The notes under the pieces: model-generated
What the model was told of the DNA's origin: nothing
Databases searched by the model: none
What the model saw: the letters and a program-made list of their open reading frames with translations, nothing else
Shown here: piece by piece, positions 21,101-31,782 of the stretch
How positions within the stretch are numbered: the first letter of the stretch is position 1
Layout of the letters: each line of letters begins with the position of its first letter
From: Vibrio salinus
GTDB taxonomy: Bacteria; Pseudomonadota; Gammaproteobacteria; Enterobacterales; Vibrionaceae
Direction: 5' to 3'
NCBI RefSeq assembly: GCF_021272385.1
Contig: NZ_JAJSDZ010000005.1
Span: forward strand, 744,001 to 808,000
DNA: 64,000 bases
Position numbers and translations under genes: made by a program

Positions 21101-23560
21101 TTATTGAGAAATTTCGGTATTCAGAAATTCCGCCAGTATTTTTTTCAGCTGCTTATCTTTTGAAGCGATACTCCGGATCTGATGCAGGTTCAACCAGACG
21201 ATTTCTGCTGGTGACGTCGTTTTAGCACTGGTTTGATAGGTAGAAGAAAGAAAAGCACAACATCCAACCCAGTCACCCGGTTCAGCCAGTCTTTCTATTT
21301 TCGGACTCAGTACCGCCACACGGCCATTCATCACAACAGCAACCGCTGTGGCATGCTCACTTTGGCCATAGATTAACTCACCTTCATTATAAATCTGACG
21401 CTGAGCAATATTTCCCATAGCCATTAGTGTTCTGGTTTTTACGCCTTTAGCCCACACCATGGCTTTAAACTGTTCCGATATTTCTTTGGAGCTCATCAGG
21501 TGAGCTTCCTGTTTTAAATTCGCAAGCCGGTACTCTACGTCTTCGATCAGTTTTTGTGCTTCACTCTCATCCAGCACACCTTCGTCAATCATGGTCATCA
21601 AGTGTGTTCGTTCCATGTTCAATAACAAACGATGTGCTGAATGCGTTTCCAGACTGTATGACAGATCAGGAAAATATTCCCGTAAGGCTTCAATGTGTGA
21701 CTGTGTTTGTAATTTATTCACCTCAATATCCGCGAGGGCTTCTTTAGCGTCCTGGACACTGGGAGCCAAATCATGAATGTGATGAACTATTTCATTCTGA
21801 GCTTCAATAAACCCTCTCGCGGTATCATAACTCAGAGCCAGTCGTTCAAATGAGAAGTTCACTATAAGATTATTCAGCACGGGTACCCGGCCAAACGCTT
21901 TAATGTAGCCCGGGGTTTTCCAGAACTGGAAAAGGCTGTTTCTGGGCGCCAGTTTCGGCTCGCCATCCAATGCAATTTCAACCGCATTGATCAACTGCGC
22001 TGTCGCCGTTCCGGTTAATGCCCCCTTCTTAAACTGAGACCAGTAAAATTTGCGCTCAGCTTCCAGTAACCGCCGGAAAAAAGCCACTCGCATTTCATTT
22101 TCATTCACTCCACTCCGAACCATCGCCTCTTCTGGCTTTTTAATTTTTTTTAGCGGAAGCTGCAAAGCCGCCCAGTTTGCTCTCTGCAGGAACACATTAT
22201 TTTGTAAGCTTTTCATCTCATTCAGCATACGGACTTTAATGGTATAGCGGGCTTTATCCAGTGACGCCTGCTTGCCGGGAGGAAGCTTGTCCAGCCCCAG
22301 TTTTTCTAGTACCCAGGTCATCGATGTGGCGTTAATAATAATGGTTAAAGCCACAATACCGGCGGTCAGGAATAAGATTTGATCACCCAGCTCATACCCC
22401 AGAGCCGAATTTTGATGAAGGATCAATGCCAGAGCCAAAGAGACAGCGCCCCGTAATCCGCCCCAAACCAGAATGATGCCTTTCTTCCGGTTTATTCCCA
22501 CACCAATTCTTTTTAAGATCGGCATGAAGAAAAAAATGGCCAGAGCCCGGATAAGTTGAATACCCAGATACAAAACAAGCAGCGTCCACCACCAGTCCAG
22601 AACATCCAGACGGATACGAGTCGCGACGATAATACCAACCAAAACAAAGATTAGAGTGTTAGCTATATGAGCCATCATGTTCCAAAAGTGATGTAAAAAA
22701 TCCGCCACCTCCGGTGAAATTCTTGTACGCCCGAAGCTGGCCAGAATCAATCCAAGAGAAACAACTGCAACAACCCCGGACACATGGAAAATATGCTCCG
22801 CGATATAGTAAGCAATGTATGCTGCAGAAATAGTGACGGTAATTTCTACTAGTGGCTGATTGAATACTTTCCCTACCCAACCAAGAACGATACCGCCAAC
22901 CACAGCACCAATGAAAAGCCCTAATACCACCACCATAAAAAATTGCGTACTGACGGCCAATGGCCCGCTATTTGCTGGTTCCTGTAGAGCTAACAGTCCG
23001 TAAAATAAGGTAAACAAAACGATCGCAGTGCCATCATTTAAAAGTGATTCACCTTCAATCAGTGTCTCCAGTCTTTTCCGTGAACTCACCTCTTTTAACA
23101 GCGAGACTACCGCAACAGGATCTGTCGCCGAAATTAGAGCACCAAATAATAGACACACAGTCCATGGCCAGTTCCAGGGAAATAAATAGTAGGCAAGAGC
23201 TGCTGTCAAAGCGGTCGTTAATAACAATCCGGGAACCGCCAGAATCGCAATCTGACTAAACATTCGCTTAAACAAGTGTGTTTCCATGCTAAAAGCGGAC
23301 TCAAAAATCAGGGTTGGCAAGAAAAGAAGCAGTATCAAATGGGGATCAATGTTCGACAGAACCAGTAAGTGCTCATTAATATGGGGGAAAAAATGCAAAC
23401 CGACATGGGTCCGGCTGACAAATCCGACAATCAATCCCAGAACCAGCAAAATAACACTGTATGGCGACGTCAGAACTCTTGCAAAAGACTTCACTAAAGC
23501 TCCGACCAGTAAAGACACAACAACGAACACGATGATAAGAACACCGGTATCTGACTCCAT
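21101..23560 (-). CDS. CPA1-family Na+(K+)/H+ antiporter with C-terminal cyclic-nucleotide-binding-like domain
   Basis: This 819-residue protein has an N-terminal membrane part (about 12-13 helices, residues 1-430). It carries the CPA1 ion-binding motif ATDPVAVVSLLKEV, then EGESLLNDGTAIVLF and GGLRGAVSLALALIL. A long cytoplasmic region follows. The last ~110 residues look like a cyclic-nucleotide-binding domain (QRQIYNEGELIYGQSE, then GRVAVL, and a DWVGCCAFL-type turn). This layout resembles the plant SOS1 and animal sperm NHE exchangers more than the short NhaP. It should exchange cations for protons at the inner membrane, perhaps gated by a nucleotide. Confidence 0.85.
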   Translation of the reverse strand: MESDTGVLIIVFVVVSLLVGALVKSFARVLTSPYSVILLVLGLIVGFVSRTHVGLHFFPHINEHLLVLSNIDPHLILLLFLPTLIFESAFSMETHLFKRMFSQIAILAVPGLLLTTALTAALAYYLFPWNWPWTVCLLFGALISATDPVAVVSLLKEVSSRKRLETLIEGESLLNDGTAIVLFTLFYGLLALQEPANSGPLAVSTQFFMVVVLGLFIGAVVGGIVLGWVGKVFNQPLVEITVTISAAYIAYYIAEHIFHVSGVVAVVSLGLILASFGRTRISPEVADFLHHFWNMMAHIANTLIFVLVGIIVATRIRLDVLDWWWTLLVLYLGIQLIRALAIFFFMPILKRIGVGINRKKGIILVWGGLRGAVSLALALILHQNSALGYELGDQILFLTAGIVALTIIINATSMTWVLEKLGLDKLPPGKQASLDKARYTIKVRMLNEMKSLQNNVFLQRANWAALQLPLKKIKKPEEAMVRSGVNENEMRVAFFRRLLEAERKFYWSQFKKGALTGTATAQLINAVEIALDGEPKLAPRNSLFQFWKTPGYIKAFGRVPVLNNLIVNFSFERLALSYDTARGFIEAQNEIVHHIHDLAPSVQDAKEALADIEVNKLQTQSHIEALREYFPDLSYSLETHSAHRLLLNMERTHLMTMIDEGVLDESEAQKLIEDVEYRLANLKQEAHLMSSKEISEQFKAMVWAKGVKTRTLMAMGNIAQRQIYNEGELIYGQSEHATAVAVVMNGRVAVLSPKIERLAEPGDWVGCCAFLSSTYQTSAKTTSPAEIVWLNLHQIRSIASKDKQLKKILAEFLNTEISQ

Positions 23561-23651
23561 CGTAAACTCCGGTTTAAGGGAATTACCATATGGTCAGTTT
23601 AGTTAAGGTATTCAATTACAGAAGCGATCCGGACAACATAAACGGCATCCA

Positions 23652-23688
23652 TAAAACAAAAAGGCCGGAACTGTCATTCCGGCCTTTG
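23652..23688 (-). terminator. Intrinsic terminator of dnaJ
   Basis: AAAGGCCGGAA (23660-23670) and TTCCGGCCTTT (23677-23687) form an 11-bp stem. On the minus strand a T-rich run follows, just after the dnaJ stop. Confidence 0.8.
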
Positions 23689-23714
23689 AACAATCAATCT
23701 GTTATCCCGTTTTC

Positions 23715-24863
23715 TTAACTGGTCAAGTCGTCAAAAAACTTCTTTACGCCACTGAAAAAACCTTCCGCTTTTGGTTTGTGCTTACTCGCCGCTTCTCCGC
23801 CGCAGGAATCCTCAAGCTCCTTAAGCAGTTCTTTCTGACGGGCACTCAGCTTAACCGGTGTTTCAACAACAAGTTTAACCAGTAAATCACCCACAGCTCC
23901 ACCACGAACACCTTTAACGCCTTTGCCACGCATCCGGAACATACGACCGGTCTGAGTTTCTGCAGGCACTTTAAGATTTACACGGCCATCCAATGTCGGA
24001 ACTTCCACTTCACCACCAAGCGCTGCCATAGCAAAACTTACCGGCACTTCACAGAACAGGTTATTACCATCACGTTCGAAAATCTGGTGTTCTCTGACAT
24101 GAACCTGAACGTATAAATCACCGGCTGGTGCTCCCATTTCTCCGGCTTCACCTTCACCATTCAGACGAATACGATCACCGGTGTCCACACCGGCAGGAAT
24201 CTTAACATTAAGTGTTTTCGTTTTCTGTTTACGGCCTTTACCATGGCAAGCATCACAAGGATCTTTAATAATTTTACCGCTACCATGACAGGTAGGACAG
24301 GTTTGCTGTACGGCAAAAAATCCCTGACGCATCTGAACCTGTCCATGACCATGACACGTCGGACAGGTTTCCGTTTTACCGGTTTTCGAACCGCTGCCAT
24401 GACAGACATCACATTCAACCAGAGTCGGAACTTCAATTTCTTTAGAACATCCGCGTACCGCTTCTTCTAAAGACAGCTCCATATTGTAGCGAAGATCGGC
24501 TCCGCGCTGAGCTCTGGCCTGACCGCCACCCCGACGACCACCGCCAAAGATATCGCCAAACACATCACCAAAGATATCACCGAAATCAGCACCGGCACCG
24601 CCACCGAAGCCACCACCGCCGAAGCCGCCGCCACCCTGTTCAAAGGCTGCGTGACCATATTGGTCGTATGCGGCACGTTTCTGCGAGTCGGTTAACACCT
24701 CATACGCTTCTTTTACTTCTTTGAATTTCTCCGCAGCCGTATCGTCTCCCGGGTTACGGTCTGGGTGGTATTTCATTGCAAGGCGTTTATATGCCTTTTT
24801 AATATCACGCTCAGAAGCATCACGGCCCACACCTAATACTTCGTAAAAATCACGTTTTGACAT
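23715..24863 (-). CDS. dnaJ: Chaperone protein DnaJ
   Basis: This 382-residue Hsp40 co-chaperone stimulates the DnaK ATPase and delivers substrates. The J-domain with HPD ([12 protein letters not shown]) is at residues 1-70. A Gly/Phe-rich linker ([13 protein letters not shown]) follows, then four CxxCxGxG zinc repeats ([32 protein letters not shown]) and the C-terminal substrate domains. The start ATG at 24863 gives [12 protein letters not shown], as in orthologues; a longer frame from 24878 is unlikely. It is downstream of dnaK and probably co-transcribed. Confidence 0.96.
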   Translation of the reverse strand: MSKRDFYEVLGVGRDASERDIKKAYKRLAMKYHPDRNPGDDTAAEKFKEVKEAYEVLTDSQKRAAYDQYGHAAFEQGGGGFGGGGFGGGAGADFGDIFGDVFGDIFGGGRRGGGQARAQRGADLRYNMELSLEEAVRGCSKEIEVPTLVECDVCHGSGSKTGKTETCPTCHGHGQVQMRQGFFAVQQTCPTCHGSGKIIKDPCDACHGKGRKQKTKTLNVKIPAGVDTGDRIRLNGEGEAGEMGAPAGDLYVQVHVREHQIFERDGNNLFCEVPVSFAMAALGGEVEVPTLDGRVNLKVPAETQTGRMFRMRGKGVKGVRGGAVGDLLVKLVVETPVKLSARQKELLKELEDSCGGEAASKHKPKAEGFFSGVKKFFDDLTS

Positions 24864-25043
24864 GTTCTTCGTCACCAATTTGTTACTGCAAACGACATAT
24901 CGTCGCCCGATAAATGTATCGATTTAGGGAAATCAGTGTATCAGCTATCAGTGTTAGTCGTTATCAGGAGTCCCCCATCTGTACACTGACAAACTGGTAA
25001 CTGTCTACTTATTTTCCAAAACCGACACTCTCACATACAAACT

Positions 25044-25075
25044 AACGGGCGTAAGAGTCTCCCCAAACGCCCGTT
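25044..25075 (-). terminator. Possible attenuating hairpin between dnaK and dnaJ
   Basis: AACGGGCGT (25044-25052) pairs with ACGCCCGTT (25067-25075). The following T-tract is weak, so it may be partial termination that sets the dnaK:dnaJ ratio. Confidence 0.4.
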
Positions 25076-25124
25076 TAAACCTTAAAAAGGTATCAACAAG
25101 ATCTCGTTGAACAACGCTCAGAGA

Positions 25125-27044
25125 TTATTTCTTGTCGTCATTCACTTCTTCAAACTCAGCGTCAACAACATCATCATCTTTAGCGCCTGATGCCTGTTGC
25201 TCTGCACCACCTTCAGCACCTTGAGCCTGTGCTTTCTGTTGTGCCATTTCCATCAGTTTTTGAGAAGCAGTCATCAATGCCTGAACTTTTGCTTCAATCT
25301 CTGCTTTATCTTCACCACGTTTTGCTGTTTCCAGCTCACTGATTGCAGCATCGATTTTTGCTTTTTCGTCAGCAGGAAGAGCATCACCAGCTTCTTCGAC
25401 TTGTTTGTGAGTCGCGTGAATCATCTGGTCAGCCTGGTTACGTGCAGTTGCTAACTCTTCGAATTTTTTATCCGCTTCTTTGTTAGCTTCCGCTTCCTGA
25501 ACCATTTTTTCGATTTCATCGTCACTCAGACCACCAGAAGCCTGAATAGTGATATTCTGTTCTTTACCAGTCTGTTTGTCTTTCGCTGAAACGTGAAGGA
25601 TACCATCCGCATCAAGATCGAAGCTCACTTCAATCTGAGGCATGCCACGAGGTGCAGGCTGAATACCTTCTAAGTTGAACTGACCAAGAGACTTGTTATA
25701 AGTCGCCTGTTTACGCTCACCCTGCAGAACATGAATCGTAACCGCGCTCTGGTTATCTTCTGCAGTAGAGAATACCTGACTTGCTTTTGTCGGGATAGTG
25801 GTGTTTTTCTCAATCAGTTTGGTCATAACACCACCCATGGTCTCAATACCCAGAGACAGAGGGGTTACGTCCAGAAGAAGAACGTCTTTCACATCACCGG
25901 CAAGCACACCACCCTGAACCGCAGCACCAACAGCAACCGCTTCATCCGGGTTAACATCACGACGAGCTTCTTTACCGAAGAATTCAGCTACTTTAGCCTG
26001 AACCATAGGCATACGGGTCTGACCACCAACAAGGATAACGTCAGTGATATCACCAACCGATAAATCCGCATCGGCAAGAGCCACTTTCAGAGGTTCCAGA
26101 GAACGTTGAACCAAATCTTCTACCAGAGATTCCAGTTTAGCACGAGACACTTTGATGTTCAGGTGTTTAGGACCGGTTGCATCTGCCGTGATGTAAGGCA
26201 GGTTAACATCTGTAGATTGAGCGGAAGACAGTTCAATTTTCGCTTTTTCTGCCGCTTCTTTCAAACGCTGCATTGCAAGAGGATCGTTTTTCAGATCAAT
26301 GCTTTGCTCTTTTTTGAACTCGTCTGCAAGATAGTTGATCATGCGGTTATCAAAGTCTTCACCACCCAGGTGTGTGTCACCATTGGTTGAAAGTACTTCG
26401 AATGTTTTTTCACCCTCAACTTCATCGATTTCGATGATTGAAATATCGAATGTACCACCACCAAGGTCATAAACGGCGATAGTGCGATCACCGCCTTTTT
26501 TGTCAAGACCGTAAGCCAACGCTGCCGCAGTTGGTTCGTTGATGATACGTTTAACTTCAAGACCAGCAATACGACCGGCATCTTTCGTTGCCTGACGCTG
26601 TGCATCGTTGAAATAAGCAGGAACGGTAATAACAGCGCCGGTGACTTCTTCACCAAGAAAATCTTCCGCTGTTTTTTTCATTTTTTTCAAAACTTCAGCA
26701 GAAACCTGTGGTGCTGCTAATTTCTGATCTTTTACCTGAACCCATGCATCGCCATTATCTGCTTTAACAATTTTGAATGGCATGATTGAAATATCACGCT
26801 GAACTTCCTGGTCTTCATAACGACGACCAATCAGACGTTTAATAGCAAATAGTGTATTTTCAGGGTTGGTTACAGCTTGACGTTTTGCTGGTTGACCAAC
26901 CAAAGTTTCACCATCTGTGTACGCGATGATGGAAGGTGTTGTACGTTCACCTTCTGCGTTTTCGATTACGCGTGGTTTGTCACCATCAAGTACAGCAACA
27001 CAAGAGTTTGTAGTACCTAAGTCAATACCAATGATTTTACCCAT
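25125..27044 (-). CDS. dnaK: Chaperone protein DnaK (Hsp70)
   Basis: This is the main ATP-dependent Hsp70 chaperone, 639 residues. It shows [17 protein letters not shown] at the N-terminus, the phosphate and connect motifs ([33 protein letters not shown]), [10 protein letters not shown], and the linker [16 protein letters not shown]. The substrate-binding and lid domains follow, and the usual acidic [10 protein letters not shown] tail closes it. GGAG precedes the ATG. A sigma-32 promoter lies about 130-150 bp upstream. Confidence 0.98.
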   Translation of the reverse strand: MGKIIGIDLGTTNSCVAVLDGDKPRVIENAEGERTTPSIIAYTDGETLVGQPAKRQAVTNPENTLFAIKRLIGRRYEDQEVQRDISIMPFKIVKADNGDAWVQVKDQKLAAPQVSAEVLKKMKKTAEDFLGEEVTGAVITVPAYFNDAQRQATKDAGRIAGLEVKRIINEPTAAALAYGLDKKGGDRTIAVYDLGGGTFDISIIEIDEVEGEKTFEVLSTNGDTHLGGEDFDNRMINYLADEFKKEQSIDLKNDPLAMQRLKEAAEKAKIELSSAQSTDVNLPYITADATGPKHLNIKVSRAKLESLVEDLVQRSLEPLKVALADADLSVGDITDVILVGGQTRMPMVQAKVAEFFGKEARRDVNPDEAVAVGAAVQGGVLAGDVKDVLLLDVTPLSLGIETMGGVMTKLIEKNTTIPTKASQVFSTAEDNQSAVTIHVLQGERKQATYNKSLGQFNLEGIQPAPRGMPQIEVSFDLDADGILHVSAKDKQTGKEQNITIQASGGLSDDEIEKMVQEAEANKEADKKFEELATARNQADQMIHATHKQVEEAGDALPADEKAKIDAAISELETAKRGEDKAEIEAKVQALMTASQKLMEMAQQKAQAQGAEGGAEQQASGAKDDDVVDAEFEEVNDDKK

Positions 27045-27170
27045 CAGGCTATCTCCGAATAAATTCTTTAATTTCGTCTTACTTACCCCTTATATGGGGC
27101 TGGAGACTCGGGTTTCAACCCTTACTCACTTAACTTTATAAAACGACGTTTGCTTCGCTTATGCACATAA

Positions 27171-27196
27171 ATAGGGGCAGTCATTCCCTTTTCAAG
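27171..27196 (-). promoter_or_regulatory. Sigma-32 heat-shock promoter of dnaK
   Basis: On the minus strand, CTTGAAA (27190-27196) and CCCCTAT (27171-27177) are 12 bp apart, a good match to the RpoH consensus (CTTGAAA, CCCCAT). The remaining stretch 27200-27620 is AT-rich and holds the start region of the TAXI gene; no other gene is seen in it. Confidence 0.75.
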
Positions 27197-27626
27197 GGCA
27201 AAAGGTAATTTTTTTTTAATTTCTTTCACTTTTTATTCATAAAAAAGAAAAACAAGGGAAGATCCGCCCCCCTGTTTGACAGAAGCTCACAATATCGCTC
27301 TGCAAACCGGTCGTATTTCGTTGAATTATTTCTTGATGTATAAACAAAATTTATGGAAGATATAAAAAATAGCAATAAGCAGGTGATTCATCAGCCTGAA
27401 TATACCCCCATTTCAACTTCTGTGATGCTCATATTAAATGGTTTTCATTTTCGTCAGAAACTTGTGATTCAGGCTAAAGTTTGACCAACGAGTATTACGT
27501 GGTTCATCAGGTGTCGTGGTATTAACTAAATAAGCTGATTAAATATTATGCACATGTGAAATGGACGTACCCTAAACCGTCATCATGTCGAAGGACCTGA
27601 GACGAAAAGGCATAAAGGAGTATTTA

Positions 27627-28571
27627 ATGTATAAAGCATTGACAAAAACACTATTGGTTTTGGTTTTGGGTTTAGGTCTCGGTCTCACCCAAAATGTAAT
27701 GGCTGAAAACTACACAATTGGTACCGGTAGTCAAAGTGGAACCTATTACCCACTGGGTGGAACACTGGCTAAAATCTGGAGTGAAAACATACCCAACTTC
27801 AATATGCGGGCCGAAGTTACCGCCGCATCAGTTGAAAACATCATAAAAGTGGCCACAAACAAACAGCTTGCCGGTATTGCAATGGGTAATGTGGCATTAA
27901 AAGCTCACAATGGTGAAAAACCCTTCCCCCGTACTATGCCAACAGACGTTCTGTTCGCACTTTATCCAAACGTTGTACAGTTCATCGTTCCGGCAGATTC
28001 TGATATCAAATCCATCAGTGATTTGAAAGGGAAAAAAGTCTCTTTAGGCGCTCCGGGGTCCGGTACACGCGTCAGCTCAGTAAACATTCTAAATACGTTG
28101 GGAATCACGGAAAAAGACATCACTGCGCAGTCTCTCAACTACACAGCAACAACCAGTGCTATTGCCAATGGTCAGATTGATGCCGGTGTAATTGTTGGCA
28201 GCCTCGGCGTAGGTGCGATAACAGAACTGGCATTAACACGGAATATTCGCATTTTGTCTTTCACAAAAGACGAGTTAGCGAAAATTCAGACTGCCAACCC
28301 TTCTTACCTTCCTTTGGAAGCACCTGCCGGCAGTTATAAAAATGTTCCTGAATTTACTGCCCCGGCAGTGTGGAACGTACTTGTTGTCAATAAAAAACTA
28401 GACAACAAACTGGCCTACGAAATGACAAAAGTCGCTTTTGATCATATCGATCAGATTCGTAAAGCCATTGGTGTCACTAAATTTATGACTGTTAAAAACA
28501 TGAATAAATTAAAAGGCGTGGAATTGCATCCGGGTGCAAAAAAATATTACGACGAGCACATCGGTCAGTAA
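27627..28571 (+). CDS. TAXI-family TRAP transporter solute-binding protein
   Basis: This periplasmic binding protein of 314 residues belongs to a TRAP transporter of the TAXI type. The signal peptide is residues 1-26 (LVLGLGLGLTQNVMA). The mature part opens with YTIGTGSQSGTYYPLGGTLA, the TAXI signature, and continues with LKGKKVSLGAPGSGTR. Known members bind carboxylates such as glutamate or 2-oxoglutarate, but the ligand here cannot be read from sequence. The start at 27627 follows AAGGAG (27615-27620). The permease follows after 164 bp containing a hairpin, an arrangement that often allows more binding protein than permease. Confidence 0.9.
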   Translation: MYKALTKTLLVLVLGLGLGLTQNVMAENYTIGTGSQSGTYYPLGGTLAKIWSENIPNFNMRAEVTAASVENIIKVATNKQLAGIAMGNVALKAHNGEKPFPRTMPTDVLFALYPNVVQFIVPADSDIKSISDLKGKKVSLGAPGSGTRVSSVNILNTLGITEKDITAQSLNYTATTSAIANGQIDAGVIVGSLGVGAITELALTRNIRILSFTKDELAKIQTANPSYLPLEAPAGSYKNVPEFTAPAVWNVLVVNKKLDNKLAYEMTKVAFDHIDQIRKAIGVTKFMTVKNMNKLKGVELHPGAKKYYDEHIGQ

Positions 28572-28596
28572 CCACGTTCGCACAATATAATTCTTA

Positions 28597-28643
28597 TATA
28601 CCCAAGCAACCTGAAGATGCATGATTCAGGTCGCTTGGGTATA
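28597..28643. repeat. Long hairpin repeat between TRAP binding protein and permease
   Basis: TATACCCAAGCAACCTGAA (28597-28615) and TTCAGGTCGCTTGGGTATA (28625-28643) pair over 19 bp with one mismatch around a 9-nt loop. The sequence resembles the TACCCAAG...ACCTGAAGATGC palindromes that I recall as common intergenic repeats in Vibrios. Here it can also stabilise the upstream mRNA end or reduce readthrough into the permease gene. Confidence 0.65.
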
Positions 28644-28735
28644 ACTTATTAATATGAATAACTTTATGAACAGTAAGCTTCGTACTTGCTGTTCATGTTT
28701 TTTCATCATTCTTTGCAGAAAATGATGGTGTAATT

Positions 28736-30643
28736 ATGACACAAGTATCTTCAAGCCAGATGAAGTTCGCGAATACCCTGACCTTTTTGGCAGGCATTAT
28801 CGCAATTTCTCTGACCGTATTTCAAATCTGGCAGGGCGTAACTGCCGAGTTATCTGCCACCGTATTCAGACCGGTTCACCTGAGCTGGGTATTGATTTTG
28901 ATTTTTTTATCGTTTCCATTAACCAGACCGGAAACCTCTAAACCCATTCCTTTTTTTATCGGCCGGATCATTGATCTTGCCCTAATCGGTGCAACCTGCT
29001 GGGCAGCTCTACAGGTTATTTCGTTTGATTATGATGATATCTCTTTCCTGCTGGACGGATTATCTGCAAAAGATCAACTGGCCGGTGCCTTAATGATCTT
29101 GCTGTTACTTGAAGCAACCCGCCGGGCAGTAGGCATGATCATGGTAATGGTTGCCGGGTTATTTCTTGTTTACGCACTTTATGGCAACGTTCTTCCCGAC
29201 TCCATTGCGAGTAAAGGCTTCTCATTAGAAGAAATGGTCCGCTTCCATATTTTTTCCACCAATGGTGTTTTCGGAGCACCGCTGGCAATTGCAGCTGGTG
29301 TTGTATTTATCTTTGTTCTGTTTGGGGCCTTTCTACAGGTGTCCGGTGCCGGCCAGTTTTTCATAGACAGTGCCTTTGCCATTGCCGGTAAATCACGCGG
29401 TGGGCCGGCAAAAGCCAGTGTACTGGCATCGGCAGCTCTGGGATCAATCTCCGGCTCGGCAATTGCCAATACGGTCACTACCGGTTCTCTCACCATTCCA
29501 ATGATGAAGAAACTTGGTTACAAAGCAGAACAGGCTGCCGGAATTGAAGCAGCCGCATCGACAGGTGGTCAGATTATGCCCCCCGTGATGGGTGCCGGCG
29601 CGTTCGTCATGGCTCAGTTTACGGGGATCGCCTACAGTGACATTATCCTGGTTTCAATTGCCCCGGCGATTCTCTATTTCGGCTGTACCCTTTTATATGT
29701 TCATCTGATGGCCTGTAAACTCAATCTTAAAGGGCTGACAGAAACCGATAAAATTGGTGGCATCCTGAAGCAAGGCTGGCACTTTTTGCTACCTTTGGTA
29801 TTGATCACCGCCCTATTGGTGATGAGCTACTCTCCTATTCTGGTCGGTATCGCCGGATGTGCCGCCATTCTGGTGGCAGCATTCTCCCGAAAACACACAA
29901 AAATTAACGTTAAAGTCATTCTGGAAGGAATGCGTGAAGGGGCCATTCTGGCGTTGCCTATTTCCATTGCCTGTGCCACTGCCGGTATCGTTGTCGGTGT
30001 CGTAGGACAAACCGGTATCGGATTACAGTTTACTCAGTTCTTAACATCCCTGTCCGGTGGACACTTATGGTCAGCACTGATCTTTATTGCCATTGCTGCG
30101 GTTATTCTCGGAATGGGATTACCCGTTACGGCAGCCTATATCGTCTTATCTGTTATGGCAGTTCCCTCTCTGATGGATCTGGGTGTGCCTCTGTTAGCTG
30201 CTCACATGATTGTCTTCTGGCTATCACAGACATCAAACGTCACGCCACCGATTGCATTGGCGGCCTTCGCCGGTGCCGGAATCGCCAATGCCTCACCAAT
30301 GAGATCGGCAGTTCAGGCATTCAAACTGGCGCAGGGTTTCTTCCTGATTCCGGCTATGATGGCCTTTTCAGGGCTCATATGGACACACAATGAAAATTCT
30401 TTTCAGTTCATCGAATCCATCATTGCCTGTTCGGCGTTAATTGTGGCATTTGCCGGAGGTATTGAAGGCTATCTTTTCCGCAAAATGGGAATGGCGAAAA
30501 AAGTTCTATTCCTGCTGTTAGCGGTAACGACACTCATGCTGCCTAACCCATACCGTCTGATATCCATTGCTGTGATTGTTATGCTGGTTATTATCGAATA
30601 CCGACAAAGCAAAGCCGCAGTAGTTCAGGCTGAAATAGGATAA
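28736..30643 (+). CDS. TRAP transporter fused permease (4TM + 12TM)
   Basis: This 635-residue inner-membrane permease fuses the small DctQ-like and large DctM-like subunits, as is normal for TAXI-TRAP systems. The DctM part has GSISGSAIANTVTTGSLTIPMM, AASTGGQIMPPVMGAGAFVM and, later, GMGLPVTAAYIVLS and SNVTPPIALAAFAGAGIA, all characteristic of the TRAP 12-TM domain. Uptake is driven by the Na+ gradient. It works with the binding protein directly upstream. The RBS is weak. Confidence 0.92.
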   Translation: MTQVSSSQMKFANTLTFLAGIIAISLTVFQIWQGVTAELSATVFRPVHLSWVLILIFLSFPLTRPETSKPIPFFIGRIIDLALIGATCWAALQVISFDYDDISFLLDGLSAKDQLAGALMILLLLEATRRAVGMIMVMVAGLFLVYALYGNVLPDSIASKGFSLEEMVRFHIFSTNGVFGAPLAIAAGVVFIFVLFGAFLQVSGAGQFFIDSAFAIAGKSRGGPAKASVLASAALGSISGSAIANTVTTGSLTIPMMKKLGYKAEQAAGIEAAASTGGQIMPPVMGAGAFVMAQFTGIAYSDIILVSIAPAILYFGCTLLYVHLMACKLNLKGLTETDKIGGILKQGWHFLLPLVLITALLVMSYSPILVGIAGCAAILVAAFSRKHTKINVKVILEGMREGAILALPISIACATAGIVVGVVGQTGIGLQFTQFLTSLSGGHLWSALIFIAIAAVILGMGLPVTAAYIVLSVMAVPSLMDLGVPLLAAHMIVFWLSQTSNVTPPIALAAFAGAGIANASPMRSAVQAFKLAQGFFLIPAMMAFSGLIWTHNENSFQFIESIIACSALIVAFAGGIEGYLFRKMGMAKKVLFLLLAVTTLMLPNPYRLISIAVIVMLVIIEYRQSKAAVVQAEIG

Positions 30644-30670
30644 TTTACATACTCATTCTATTGCTTATAT

Positions 30671-30698
30671 ACCGCTCGCTATAAGGCGGGCGGTGCTT
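30671..30698 (+). terminator. Probable terminator after the TRAP permease
   Basis: ACCGCTCGC and GCGGGCGGT pair with one G-T wobble around TATAAG and are followed by GCTTTT. The T-run is short. Confidence 0.5.
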
Positions 30699-30837
30699 TT
30701 ACAACGTCTGTTTCTCTCACCGAACCATTCCACTTTCCCACTGCACTACATTTCCCCAAAACCCGGTTCAAAAAACGCTATACACATTGAAATCGTTTTT
30801 ACGTTACAATGCATTTTATTTTTTAATGAGAATAACA

Positions 30838-31782
30838 ATGATTCGCAAAATTATTTTCTTTATTCTGCCGAGCATTTACTTCTTTGGCCTGATGAATATG
30901 GCTCGGGCTCAGGAATCGGTACAGTGGCCACGAACGTTTATCAATGCCGATGGCAGTCAGACCCGGATACCTCATCAACCAATGAGGGTTTTGTCCACCT
31001 CAGTTACAGTGACCGGGACGTTACTGACTATTGACGCGCCTGTTATCGCTTCCGCAACCACAAGCTACGGCCATTATTTTGACCAGTGGAAGCACATTGC
31101 TCAAAAGCGGGGAGTTACCCCTTTATGGCCCGCCGGTCAGGTGGATATTGAAAAAGCGATTGCGATACAGCCGGATCTGATTGTCGTTTCAAAGTCCGGA
31201 GCCGACTCCGCTCTTGACCAGCTCAGTGTTCTCCGACAAATTGCTCCGACCATTATTGTCGATTATGGTAACCAGACATGGCAAAGTCTGGCACAAAAAC
31301 TGGGCTACGCTTTGGGAACGACAGCGCATGTCAACCAGGTAATTGACACCTTTAATGCTCACATTAACACGGTCAGACAACGGCTATCTATCCCGGCCGG
31401 TCAAGCCAATATTATCAGTTACCACGGCGCAGGAATGGCCAATCCGATTGCCCAGCCAACCAGTGCTCATGGCCAGTTGCTGGCTTCACTCGGCTTTTCC
31501 GTCGAAGCGCCTGACCCGGCATGGAATGAAACCGATACGATAAGAAACAACTTTATCTGGGCCCACTATGAACAACTTTCCCAACTCAAAGGAACGATCA
31601 CGTTTTTACTCAGTGCTGATGATACAAAAGTACCGGCATTCATCAGTGATCCGGTACTGAAAAATATGCCCTCGGTAAGAGCAGGACAGGTCTACGGGTT
31701 GGGCAAACACTCTTTTCGTATCGATTACTACAGTGCGATGGAAATTGTGGATGGTATAGAGAAGCACTTCAGTCATGATTAA
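30838..31782 (+). CDS. FepB-like ferric-siderophore periplasmic binding protein
   Basis: This 314-residue periplasmic protein resembles E. coli FepB: WPRTFINADGSQTRIPHQPM, then RVLSTSVTVTGTLLTIDAPVIAS, QPDLIVVSKSGADSAL and the C-terminal FRIDYYSAMEIVDGI. It has an N-terminal signal peptide (residues about 1-22). It should hand a ferric catecholate-type siderophore to the FepD/FepG-like permeases. The start at 30838 uses a weak GAG RBS; an in-frame ATG at 30826 is possible. Its stop overlaps the next gene by 8 nt. The siderophore identity (enterobactin or a Vibrio catecholate) is inferred from the resemblance. Confidence 0.85.
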   Translation: MIRKIIFFILPSIYFFGLMNMARAQESVQWPRTFINADGSQTRIPHQPMRVLSTSVTVTGTLLTIDAPVIASATTSYGHYFDQWKHIAQKRGVTPLWPAGQVDIEKAIAIQPDLIVVSKSGADSALDQLSVLRQIAPTIIVDYGNQTWQSLAQKLGYALGTTAHVNQVIDTFNAHINTVRQRLSIPAGQANIISYHGAGMANPIAQPTSAHGQLLASLGFSVEAPDPAWNETDTIRNNFIWAHYEQLSQLKGTITFLLSADDTKVPAFISDPVLKNMPSVRAGQVYGLGKHSFRIDYYSAMEIVDGIEKHFSHD

